From contig NZ_FRBV01000007.1 of assembly GCF_900142705.1 (NCBI RefSeq), positions 61,340 to 125,339 of the forward strand: 64,000 bases of DNA. The letters run 5' to 3'. Source of the DNA: Nitrosospira sp. Nsp11 (lineage in GTDB: Bacteria > Pseudomonadota > Gammaproteobacteria > Burkholderiales > Nitrosomonadaceae). Below the pieces are notes generated by a model. It had not been told where the DNA came from. It saw only the letters and a program-made list of their open reading frames with translations, and did not search any database. The position numbers were made by a program, and so were the translations under genes. Below, piece by piece: positions 46,214-53,990 of the stretch (the stretch's first letter is position 1; each line of letters opens with the position of its first letter).

Positions 46214-46246
46214 TGGCGGAGACGGAGTGCGAAACTTCGAACCGCG
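46214..46246 (-). other. tRNA 3'-end-like sequence, possible attachment-site remnant
   Basis: Read on the minus strand this ends in CTCCGTCTCCGCCA, preceded by a GGTTCGAA T-loop-like motif. That is how many Ser/Leu-type tRNA genes end. The T-arm is not foldable as written (about five extra bases), and no upstream tRNA body exists. It is therefore a partial or decayed end, as left by an element that uses a tRNA 3' end as att site. It lies about 70 bases left of the mobilisation genes. Weak on its own. Confidence 0.3.
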
Positions 46247-46316
46247 TTCTGGAAATTCTAGAGGAATGGAACGACTATCTCAAGAGTAATGTCTCGTATT
46301 ATCAGGAGCCGTCACC

Positions 46317-46760
46317 ATGAGCGGCTTCAGCGATCTTCAATCGGCAGCTCAGGCATTCTCGGCTGCTGCCCGACCTTCCCCAAAGAAATCTAAACGGCGC
46401 TATACGCCTCCGTTTTCCCTGCGGCTTACCGTCGAGGAACGTAAACGGCTGGATGAACTGGCGGGTAACCAACCGCTGGGGTCGTATATACGTAATCGCA
46501 TTCTCGGGGAACAGACTGAGAAACGCCGTAAAGTCAAAAAACCTACCCCTGATACCGCCTTGCTGGCTCTGGTATTGGGCGAATTCGGTCGCTCGCGGCT
46601 GGCCTCCAATATCAACCAGCTCGCCAAAGCGGCCAATATAGGAACGCTGGATGTAACACCCGAAACCGAACGTGAGATTGTACAGGCATGCGCGGAAATC
46701 CAAGCCATACGCACGCTATTAATCACAGCGCTGGGTGTAGCGCCCGTGGAAGATGAATGA
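46317..46760 (+). CDS. MobC-like mobilisation accessory protein
   Basis: 147 residues. A basic N-terminus (RPSPKKSKRRYTPPFSLRLT) leads into a ribbon-helix-helix-like start (FSLRLTVEERKRLDELAGNQ), then helices with LASNINQLAKAANIGTLDV. The phrase NINQLAKAAN is typical of MobC-like relaxosome proteins that help the relaxase at oriT. The stop overlaps the relaxase start (ATGA). ATG 46317 follows AGGAG at suitable distance. Confidence 0.8.
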   Translation: MSGFSDLQSAAQAFSAAARPSPKKSKRRYTPPFSLRLTVEERKRLDELAGNQPLGSYIRNRILGEQTEKRRKVKKPTPDTALLALVLGEFGRSRLASNINQLAKAANIGTLDVTPETEREIVQACAEIQAIRTLLITALGVAPVEDE

Positions 46761-48055
46761 TCCTTATCGGCAACCAGCGCGGCGGGGCCAAGGATCTGGC
46801 CCAACATTTGCTCAAACAAGAGAATGAGCATGTCGAAGTCCATGAGGTGCGCGGGTTTGCCTCTCACAACCTCATGGCTGCGCTCAATGAAGCCTACGCG
46901 ATCAGCCGCGCCACGCGCTGCAAACAGTTTTTATTTTCCCTAAGCCTCAATCCGCCCAAGCATGAGAATGTTTCGACCGAAACATTCAAACAGGCTATTA
47001 ATCGGGCCGAGGAAAAGCTCGGGCTGAACGACCAGCCCCGCGCCATCGTCTTTCATGAGAAAAACGGGCGCAGGCATTGCCATGCGGTGTGGTCACGAAT
47101 CAAGCTGGATGAAATGAAAGCGGTACAGCTTTCTTTCTCCAAACGAAGATTAATCGACTTGTCCCGTGAATTGTTTCTGGAACACGGCTGGACCATGCCC
47201 GCAGGACTGAGGCAATCTCATGAACGCGATCCGCGTAACTTTACACTAGCGGAATGGCAACAGGCCAAGCGGATTGGCAAAGATCCGAAACAGATTAAAG
47301 CGGTATTTCAGGAATGCTGGTCCTTCAGTAAAACACAGAATACTTTTGCCCATACGCTGAAAGAACGAGGGTATCTCCTCGCCCGAGGCGACCGGCGCGG
47401 CTTCGTCGCGCTGGATCATCGAGGCGAAGTGTTTGCCGTGTCCAAATGGGTTGGAATCAAAACCAAGGAAGTACGCACCCGTCTTACCGATGAAAAAAAT
47501 CTACCATCGGTCGAAGAAGCAAGAAGCCAGATTGCCAAAGATATGACGGCTCGGCTGGAAACGCTCTCTCATGAGCAAATGACGGTGTTTACAACCCGCC
47601 GGGCTGAGCTGGAAGAAAAACGGCAAACATTAGTCCGCCAGTATCAGGCTGAACGGCAAAAATTAATCGAAACCCAGCAATCCTTCTGGCAGACCAAACA
47701 ACGGGAATGGCGGAGCAACTTCAATAAAGGCATGCGCGGCCTGTTTGACCGTCTCACGGGAAGACGCAAGCAAATCGAAGAACGTAATGAACAAGAGGCA
47801 TGGCAGATCCAAATGCGCCAGCAACAGGAACGCGATGCGCTGATTTTTGCGCAGCTAGAAACCCGCCGTGCCCTGCAAGCACGCATCGAGCGGCTAGACG
47901 CGCTTAAATCTTATCGGCTGGATGAACTGGAACACGATAGATCGCAATATCAAGCGATGCGCGAACAGCGCCTTGAACAGCTTGAGACACAACGCCACGA
48001 ACAAAATCGGGACCGCCCGCAGCCTCGCCAGCGCGGCCCGGAATGGACGCGCTAG
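46757..48055 (+). CDS. Relaxase/mobilisation nuclease
   Basis: 432 residues. The N-terminal 170 residues are a MOBP/VirD2-like relaxase domain. Motif III is VFHEKNGRRHCHAVWSRI, with the metal-binding His pair HCH. A candidate motif I lies at the N-terminus but lacks an early Tyr, so the nicking residue is uncertain. The C-terminal half (about 260-432) is a long charged coiled coil (EEKRQTLVRQYQAERQKLIE). It would nick oriT for transfer by a helper conjugation system; no type IV secretion genes are present. It is coupled to the MobC-like gene and convergent with ardA. Confidence 0.83.
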   Translation: MILIGNQRGGAKDLAQHLLKQENEHVEVHEVRGFASHNLMAALNEAYAISRATRCKQFLFSLSLNPPKHENVSTETFKQAINRAEEKLGLNDQPRAIVFHEKNGRRHCHAVWSRIKLDEMKAVQLSFSKRRLIDLSRELFLEHGWTMPAGLRQSHERDPRNFTLAEWQQAKRIGKDPKQIKAVFQECWSFSKTQNTFAHTLKERGYLLARGDRRGFVALDHRGEVFAVSKWVGIKTKEVRTRLTDEKNLPSVEEARSQIAKDMTARLETLSHEQMTVFTTRRAELEEKRQTLVRQYQAERQKLIETQQSFWQTKQREWRSNFNKGMRGLFDRLTGRRKQIEERNEQEAWQIQMRQQQERDALIFAQLETRRALQARIERLDALKSYRLDELEHDRSQYQAMREQRLEQLETQRHEQNRDRPQPRQRGPEWTR

Positions 48056-48067
48056 CGATGGGAAGCA

Positions 48068-48583
48068 TTAACGGCTCCAGAATACATGCACCGTTTTAAA
48101 GCCGGTTTCGATTGTGAAAATATCGCCGCTCATCTCCATATCCCGGCCCATGCGTTCATAGTCGATGTAGTAAGTCAGGTTTTCAGGAATCTGCGTCGTT
48201 TCCTCTGTCAGTTCCTGCGCATAATCTGCAAGCGATTGGTAGCAGCCGCAATAATTATCCTCAGCGGCTGTTTTGGCTTCCTCCAACTCACCGCCAAAAT
48301 TGCTCAGAAGTTCACCTCCAAAATCCGGATATTCGGCAATGAAGCAAGCAATCTCATGGACGGTTTCAATGCCTGCATACTCGCTTAGCGCATAACCGCC
48401 AAACCCTTCATAATCATGGATCGCGTGCTCCTCTGAATCTTCAACGGGACTTGCAGTGAGCATAGTTTTGATCTGCTTCCAGATATCACTGACATCATCG
48501 CAGGCATCAATCCACACACCATGTAAATATCCGGCGTTATAGGCAGCTAAATCGGCTACGTAAATTCTGATTTCACTACTCAT
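48068..48583 (-). CDS. ardA: Antirestriction protein ArdA
   Basis: 171-residue acidic DNA mimic that blocks type I restriction enzymes during DNA entry. Family marks are RIYVADLAAYNAGYLHGVWI near the start, HAIHDYEGFGGYALSEYAGI in the middle, and a very high Asp/Glu content. Length is standard (about 165-180). It sits beside the relaxase, as on many mobile elements, and carries its own start near the hairpin-rich region. Its neighbour on the same island is a restriction-like defence operon, which is notable. Confidence 0.88.
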   Translation of the reverse strand: MSSEIRIYVADLAAYNAGYLHGVWIDACDDVSDIWKQIKTMLTASPVEDSEEHAIHDYEGFGGYALSEYAGIETVHEIACFIAEYPDFGGELLSNFGGELEEAKTAAEDNYCGCYQSLADYAQELTEETTQIPENLTYYIDYERMGRDMEMSGDIFTIETGFKTVHVFWSR

Positions 48584-48599
48584 GGCTTTTCTCGCTTTA

Positions 48600-48984
48600 T
48601 CAAAGGTTAAAAAACAACCCCCGCTGGGGTTGGAAAACCCCAGAGAAAAGCGAGTGACACGAGCGAAAACACAGGTTCTGATGGAGCCAAGTCAGGGGGA
48701 ACCACCCGGTCTGCACAAACGCCGTAAAACGGCGTGCGGAAGATTGGGGGATGACTTGGTGGAAGCAGGTTCTGTGTTAAATTAATTTACTCCCAGCGGG
48801 GGAAGTAAAAATAAGGGTGAACCGGAAACCGGTTCACGATATGAGGGGCGTTACGGGTATCCCCGTAGATGGGGGTGTCGGAAAACGCAGCTACGCTGCG
48901 GTTGCAGCAGGGGGAAGGCTTTCCCCTTTTAATATATAAAAATCACAAAAGAGAACTGTTCCACTTAAGAACAGCACCGGGGTA
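48600..48984. other. Hairpin-dense region: candidate oriT or structured RNA
   Basis: In about 385 bases I count at least five perfect stems. CTGGGGTT/AACCCCAG with GGAA loop (48624-48643). CGCCGT/ACGGCG (48720-48734). GTGAACCGG/CCGGTTCAC (48817-48837). CGCAGC/GCTGCG (48886-48900). GGGGAA/TTCCCC plus TTTT (48911-48930). In addition a nested long-range pair encloses the CGCCGT hairpin: AACACAG/CTGTGTT (48668-48674 with 48772-48778) and CCAAGTCA/TGACTTGG (48687-48694 with 48752-48759). A small open frame at 48582-48785 is probably incidental. Confidence 0.6.
48911..48930 (+). terminator. Rho-independent terminator-like hairpin
   Basis: GGGGAA (48911-48916), loop GGCT, TTCCCC (48921-48926), then TTTT. 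The T-run is on the plus strand, so it would end a plus-strand transcript from the hairpin-dense region. This supports the idea of an RNA there. Confidence 0.5.
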
Positions 48985-49287
48985 TCAAATACGTATTTCT
49001 TCGTGGGGTTTCCACGGATTGATTTTCTGAATTTTTATACCCAGTTCTGTTCTCGCCTTATCAAGCTCATAGGTTTTTTGCAGGTTCAACCATAGCTCCG
49101 GGCCGGTGCCGAAGAACCGTCCCAACCGTAGAGCTGTATCCGCTGTCAAGTCACGTTTGCCACGAATAAGCTGCGAGATACGGTTTGCGGGCACATCAAT
49201 CTGCCGCGCAAGCTCTGTTCGCGTCATAGCAATTTCTTCCAATTCATCAGCAAGAAATTCGCCGGGGTGAATAGCTTCTCTTGTCAT
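48985..49287 (-). CDS. higA: HigA-type antitoxin
   Basis: 100-residue HTH_3 protein. It begins REAIHPGEFLADELEEIAMT and has a helix-turn-helix at TRTELARQIDVPANRISQLI. It ends with the family motif GPELWLNLQKTYELDKAR. It would neutralise HigB and repress the operon. The toxin gene lies just upstream with 27 bases between, the usual higBA order. Confidence 0.9.
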   Translation of the reverse strand: MTREAIHPGEFLADELEEIAMTRTELARQIDVPANRISQLIRGKRDLTADTALRLGRFFGTGPELWLNLQKTYELDKARTELGIKIQKINPWKPHEEIRI

Positions 49288-49314
49288 ATGCTGTTACCTT
49301 TCTCTCTATAAAAC

Positions 49315-49590
49315 TTAGTGATAATCCACGATTTCCACATCATTCGCACCTTCATCCCACGTAAAGCACACACGCCATTGTTGATTAACGCGAATGCTGT
49401 ATTGTCCTGCCCTGTCACCGGACAAGCGCTCAAAGCGATTACTGGGTAAAGCAGCCAGCGCTTCAAGCGTATCGGCAGCATCAAGTAATCTAAGGCGCTT
49501 CTCCGCTTGACGTTTAAAGCCGGAAAACGCTGCAACATGCTGGCCTTCAAAGAGGCGCTCTGTTTTCCGGCATTTAAAACTCTTTATCAT
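49315..49590 (-). CDS. higB: HigB-type RelE-family toxin
   Basis: A 91-residue ribosome-dependent mRNA interferase. It starts MIKSFKCRKTERLFEGQHVA and ends with the family block GQYSIRVNQQWRVCFTWDEG, then VEIVDYH. The start at ATG 49590 is used rather than the longer open frame to 49632, since it matches the family and the upstream bases form a palindromic promoter. The pair likely stabilises the mobile region. Confidence 0.9.
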   Translation of the reverse strand: MIKSFKCRKTERLFEGQHVAAFSGFKRQAEKRLRLLDAADTLEALAALPSNRFERLSGDRAGQYSIRVNQQWRVCFTWDEGANDVEIVDYH

Positions 49591-49608
49591 TCTTAACCTT
49601 ATCACATA

Positions 49609-49625
49609 TTGACGTGTTACGTCAA
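49609..49625 (-). promoter_or_regulatory. Putative HigA operator/promoter palindrome
   Basis: TTGACGTGTTACGTCAA is a perfect 7-bp dyad with a 3-base centre, 19 bases upstream of the higB ATG. A further CGTCAA copy follows on the left arm's far side. It includes TTGACG elements usable as -35 boxes on the minus strand. This fits autorepression by HigA. Confidence 0.6.
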
Positions 49626-50099
49626 CCGTCAATATTATTGGGTAAAGTACCTAAAATAAAGGGATAATGGCTAAACTTCCGCGCCCAGCTTCCCATGCTC
49701 GATCATGTGGATAACTGGCCGGTACGGTAAACAAGCGCACGAGAACGAACGCGAACTCTCGACGGCATGCGTCGCGACCGTCGCGAGAAAGACTCGCTGA
49801 TCGAAGCCACATTGATGAACGTCAGAGCTACTACACACTCGCCAAGCGCGTCAGAGCCGCACACGCTAAAACACGTCGAACATCTCCACTACTACGTTGC
49901 CGACTACATGCGGGTGCAGGAGCGGGGGCAGTCCAGTACGGAAGAGAAATTCCGTCAGAAAGATGGCCAGCAAAGCAGGCCGCCAAAACGGCCACGCCGA
50001 GATCGTGGTCCTGATCGCAGTCGCTGACCAATCAGAAATCTGAATTGCTATGGGTCAATGATGCCAATGTCAGCAAATGTCTCTGATGTGCGCGGCACG
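49626..50099. other. Intergenic region between higBA and the defence operon
   Basis: About 475 bases. A frame at 49767-50027 (basic, polar) has no family look. A perfect TTATCCACA-type box lies on the minus strand at 49706-49714. TCGCGA occurs twice around 49768-49785. I support no gene; a decayed fragment is possible. Confidence 0.4.
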
Positions 50100-50717
50100 T
50101 TATGGGGGAAGATTGCCGTTGTTCCAGATGCGCAGGTACTCATCGGCGATTATTTGGGTAACTTTCTCTATATCCAAAACCGGAAAGTTGCAGGGCTTCT
50201 TTCTGAACGAGGCATCGAAGAAGGCTTCTAAACTATTCCCATGTGTATCGAAACTAGAAACTCGATACACAAAATAAATATAGTTCAACCGCACGCCGTA
50301 ACTATTCATCACGGTGGCGAGCATGCTGTTGAGGTCCATTGGCTTTTCCAGTGAGGGCCAAGAAGGGTCTGCTGGCTCCAATTGACTCTTGTGCGGAAGT
50401 ATCGGGTCTCTGTGGAGCTTTGCGTACTCAATCTTGAATCCATTCACACAGACATCAAATTTCGTATGCGACAAGGTGGACGAGTCAAAAATATAGAGAA
50501 TGCGAAAGAAATTTTCGAGCAAAGACCGCATCAAAATGTGGGTCAGTATCCGTTCATCGACACTGGTCTTAACATTCTGAAAGCTGTGCTCAATCGTTCC
50601 TGCAATCGAGTGAAAGCGAAGCATTTCCTGAATGAAGAATGCATCCCTATGATTTCCGGGTGTGAATGCCAGAATCTTTGAGCTTTCCATTTTCAAGAGA
50701 TCGAACTCTTCCGACAT
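50100..50717 (-). CDS. Hypothetical protein, last gene of the defence operon
   Basis: 205 residues, mostly helical, no family recognised with confidence. It shows IQEMLRFHSIAGTIEHSFQN, then LTHILMRSLLENFFRILYIF, reminiscent of DUF5677-like or HEPN-type helical proteins with an RxxLExxF pattern (RSLLENFF). A good ribosome site (AAGGAAGG) precedes ATG 50717. It starts 59 bases after the GHKL/HNH gene on the same strand, so it is probably cotranscribed. It may be an effector or an unrelated passenger. Confidence 0.6.
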   Translation of the reverse strand: MSEEFDLLKMESSKILAFTPGNHRDAFFIQEMLRFHSIAGTIEHSFQNVKTSVDERILTHILMRSLLENFFRILYIFDSSTLSHTKFDVCVNGFKIEYAKLHRDPILPHKSQLEPADPSWPSLEKPMDLNSMLATVMNSYGVRLNYIYFVYRVSSFDTHGNSLEAFFDASFRKKPCNFPVLDIEKVTQIIADEYLRIWNNGNLPP

Positions 50718-50776
50718 GGTTACCTTCCTTTTTACTAGCGATTCTTAAGACTGCCTCCAGAATTCATGCCTTGGCA

Positions 50777-53700
50777 TCATGCACTTTCTTCCCCAAAATG
50801 CTCACCCGACTCCATCCCGCGAATTGAGCCTGATGTTCTCTGTCCGCCCTCCGCAACCAAGACAGCTTTCATGTCGATCACATGAATCTTGCTGAAGTAG
50901 ATCGTCAGCTCTTTTTGTCCAAGAACGATTTCCATCTCATTGCCTGTCAGTTCTTGGAACCGCTCGCGCACTTCTTCCTTAGAGGCATTCGCATGGCGGT
51001 ACATCGCGGCGTGATTCGGGCAGAGCGCCAGATAGTTCTGGCTGTGCCGCTTGCGGAGTTCTGGCAGGAATTCAACGCGCTCGAAAAAGTCACTTCCGTC
51101 GTCGAGCTTAAATGGCAGCGGCCCCTTGCATATCTGGCAAGTCATCTCGCCTTGCGGATTTCTGTAGTGTCGTCGCAAATATTCTGCCGCTTCCTCCTTT
51201 ACATCTTCTCTTCCAATCGACACTGAACGGCTGCGAATTTCGCTTTCCTTGTCAGGCGCTTCCATGGCTTGTTTAGTAATATTCTGCGCACGTCGGGCGG
51301 GATTGGCTGGGTCACGATCTGGTACTGCGGTCAGTTGCACAGCTTTGATGTGCTTCAGAAGGATTAGCTCCTGCTCTTCCGCTGGAAGCGCTGCAAAGCG
51401 CTGTGCCCGGTTGAGTGCTTCACTATCAGCAAAGCCTGCTGCCTTAGCAACGTCATCCTTCTCACGAATCTCTGCTGACGCCTGAACCGCGGCGTCGCCA
51501 AACTTGATTGCTTTAAGTCCCGCATATGCGAGGTCGAACGGGAAACCATCCGGCAGCATCTCGCGCAGCGCATTTTGTGGTGCGACGAATGAGCCATCGA
51601 TTTGCGGAACCCAGCTTTCACTACGCAAGTCGTGAACAAGACATGAATCGGCATAGTGCGCACCGGACGAAACGTTGTGCCTGAACATAGCTTGATAATA
51701 TTCAGAGAATTTTGGGAGCGCTACCACTGTCCTCCAAACAAGGCGAGAAAGAGCAACGTTTGGCGATTGAAGAAGCTTTCTAAGATGTGGGACGTAGTAG
51801 TCCTTGTTCATCGGCGACGTATCTCTTTCACCCGGTGCTGCCCTGAGATAAATCCACTCCGGGTTCTGACTGCACTTGGTGCGTAAAATCAGCAGCCTTG
51901 CAGTCGCGCCAACGGCTTCGGCAAATTTCCCCAAGCGTTCCGGCGTAATACCGCAATCATTGTATCGCTCATGCAGAGCCTCGCAACTTGCATCCTCTCC
52001 CAACGCGCCGAAATAGGCTGAAAGATCTGTCTCCTTGTAAGGACCGTCGAGATAGATGCTTTCGGGCGTGCACCAATCGGAATCCCGTCTTTGAAATATG
52101 TAGAAATCTTTGAATAAAGATTTCTTGTCGGGCTGCTCTTCGGTGAGAATCACGAAACGCTGCAAGTCGTCCAAGTAGGTCTTGTCATCCGGGACCGCCG
52201 CTTCTTTCGTATAGCGGGTGTTCAGAATGATCTCTACCTCTTCGGCTTCCCCGACCTCTCGCACGCCTAGTTCCAGCAGAAATCTCTTCGCCTTGCCTTG
52301 CTGCATCTTGCTCTTGCCGGAGGTGTAGATCGCAACATCCACCGTCGGCAGGCCACGATCCCTGCTGGTGTCGGCTGGAAAATAGACTTGGCTAGCAACA
52401 CCAAGCGCACCATCGTGAAGGCGGACGATCTTAAGATTCTTGAGTTTCGAGGCAGACCCGGATTCGACAAGTTCGTCGTGTAGTAGCGCGTAGAGTTGCT
52501 GCATCCACTCAACAGACTTTCCCCCAAGCCACTCGATAAACTTCTGGTCTGGCTCTTTAACAATGTACGGCGGCCTATTCACATAGCACTGCACTGTAGA
52601 CGCATTGAGTTTCAGTACTTCAATGAACTCATCAATAGCCCAATCGCGGAGGTCTAGTCCATCGAGAAAACTGTCGATTCGACTGTTCTTCTGTGTCGCG
52701 CCGATTGCCCATAGTGGCGCTTCGTCATCGTAATCGACGAGGTACTCAATATCGTCGTCCGACAACAGCTCTTTAAGCGAAGCCTTTGCTTGGATGAGAC
52801 GATCAGCTTTTGCATGACCTCGCCTATGCGTTGGAGTCAGTGTACTGGATTTCATTTCTTCAACGATGGCGCTACGAATGCTTTGGTAGCGCGGCGGAAT
52901 TTGATCCTGCTGGACTGGAAGAACGGCCAGAAAATCAGGCGTCAGAAGGTCAATATCACGAATCCTGTGCAGCGATTGTGCGGCGAGCACAGCAAGTTGA
53001 TTAAACAATGGGTCGTTTGCTGGCGTCTCCTTGAGACTAGCGCGGCTCAGCTCCGGCACGAAGGGGCCGTGCAGATGAAAGAAAAGACCCGACGATTCTT
53101 TAGCCGCCGTGAAGAATACGGCGACACGGCCCGGAGTCGCAGGAACGATCTTCATTTGTTCGGCGAGGGATTTTTTCACATCGAATTGCCGTACACCGGC
53201 CAGAAAGTCTAACGGGAAAGCTACTGCGACACGCTGCTTGTCGAGCTCAGGTACAGGCATGTCGAACTTGAGGAAATGCGAGCTTGATGTTGTTTTCTGA
53301 CCTTCCTGCTTCAGAACCTCAAAGTGAAACTCTGAGTGCTCGTGCCGGAGCACTTCACCTGCGCTACCTGCTTCAATGGTCCATCTGATTGCTTGAAGAT
53401 TGGAAAGGAAAAGCAGTGTCGTCTCGTCAAGGTCTCGGAAACCTGTTGCAATTTCCTCAAAAGCTTCCGTTGGCAGCTTCTTCGGATTGTCGAACGGAAA
53501 CTCGAAACGTGTTCGCTCGCCAAGGGAAGTGTCATGCATAATTTCTTCCGGGAGGATCAGCTTTACGATGCGGAAGGAAAAGTCACCGGAACGAACGGTT
53601 GGCGACTGCGTATAGACAAAGACGGACTTGAATCCCACGCCGAACTTGCCAATCTTGTCGGAGTCCTTGTCTTGGCTCTTCGTGCTGTTGTGAATTCCCG

Positions 53701-53974
53701 TAATCGCCGATACGTCGGCCTCGGTGAACTTGCGCTGTCCATCATGTTCGCAAATGAGACGGTCCGCGCTGAGCGTAAACGCGACTTCAATTGCGCCAGC
53801 ATCCTCTGCATTCTGCAATAGCTCGTAAACGAAATGAGCCTTGTCCGGGTAGAAGTCTTCGAATATGTCGAGATTAACCTCACCCTTGTTCGCATCAAGA
53901 GCGTCGATAAGCGTGCGGCGCTTTTCGATCAGCTTCCTGAAAAAATCATCGTCCTTGCCTGTGCTGCTTTCCAT
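50777..53974 (-). CDS. Large GHKL (sacsin/Hsp90-like) ATPase with C-terminal HNH-like zinc module
   Basis: 1065 residues. Residues about 25-200 are a GHKL ATPase: N-box FVYELLQNAEDAGAIEV, D-x-G in ICEHDGQRKFTEADV, and GKFGVGFKSVFVYTQ. The long middle is unassigned. The C-terminus (about 960-1040) has TCQICKGPLPF, then NYLALCPNHAAMYRH. These are two Cys/His pairs of a treble-clef, HNH-like site; a catalytic His before the second pair is not obvious, so nuclease activity is uncertain. It lies 16 bases after the Res gene. Similar GHKL giants occur in defence loci. A sensor-effector role is inference. Confidence 0.75.
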   Translation of the reverse strand: MESSTGKDDDFFRKLIEKRRTLIDALDANKGEVNLDIFEDFYPDKAHFVYELLQNAEDAGAIEVAFTLSADRLICEHDGQRKFTEADVSAITGIHNSTKSQDKDSDKIGKFGVGFKSVFVYTQSPTVRSGDFSFRIVKLILPEEIMHDTSLGERTRFEFPFDNPKKLPTEAFEEIATGFRDLDETTLLFLSNLQAIRWTIEAGSAGEVLRHEHSEFHFEVLKQEGQKTTSSSHFLKFDMPVPELDKQRVAVAFPLDFLAGVRQFDVKKSLAEQMKIVPATPGRVAVFFTAAKESSGLFFHLHGPFVPELSRASLKETPANDPLFNQLAVLAAQSLHRIRDIDLLTPDFLAVLPVQQDQIPPRYQSIRSAIVEEMKSSTLTPTHRRGHAKADRLIQAKASLKELLSDDDIEYLVDYDDEAPLWAIGATQKNSRIDSFLDGLDLRDWAIDEFIEVLKLNASTVQCYVNRPPYIVKEPDQKFIEWLGGKSVEWMQQLYALLHDELVESGSASKLKNLKIVRLHDGALGVASQVYFPADTSRDRGLPTVDVAIYTSGKSKMQQGKAKRFLLELGVREVGEAEEVEIILNTRYTKEAAVPDDKTYLDDLQRFVILTEEQPDKKSLFKDFYIFQRRDSDWCTPESIYLDGPYKETDLSAYFGALGEDASCEALHERYNDCGITPERLGKFAEAVGATARLLILRTKCSQNPEWIYLRAAPGERDTSPMNKDYYVPHLRKLLQSPNVALSRLVWRTVVALPKFSEYYQAMFRHNVSSGAHYADSCLVHDLRSESWVPQIDGSFVAPQNALREMLPDGFPFDLAYAGLKAIKFGDAAVQASAEIREKDDVAKAAGFADSEALNRAQRFAALPAEEQELILLKHIKAVQLTAVPDRDPANPARRAQNITKQAMEAPDKESEIRSRSVSIGREDVKEEAAEYLRRHYRNPQGEMTCQICKGPLPFKLDDGSDFFERVEFLPELRKRHSQNYLALCPNHAAMYRHANASKEEVRERFQELTGNEMEIVLGQKELTIYFSKIHVIDMKAVLVAEGGQRTSGSIRGMESGEHFGEESA

Positions 53975-53990
53975 GCGGAGGTTCCTAGCA

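Larger units (their letters stand above)
45810..46316. other. Intergenic region with hairpin and tRNA-end-like sequence
   Basis: 507 bases without a supported gene. It contains an 8-bp-stem hairpin GGATTGAG/CTCAATCC at 46149-46172 and the tRNA-3'-end-like sequence at 46214-46246. This is the expected place for the left end of the mobilisable segment. Confidence 0.45.

Noticed and set aside
48582..48785. 67-codon plus-strand frame after ardA
   Set aside because: It coincides with the nested hairpins, is polar and featureless, and is better explained as structured DNA or RNA.
49767..50027. 86-codon plus-strand frame between higB and the defence operon
   Set aside because: Highly polar, Arg-rich composition with no family look; a decayed fragment is as likely.
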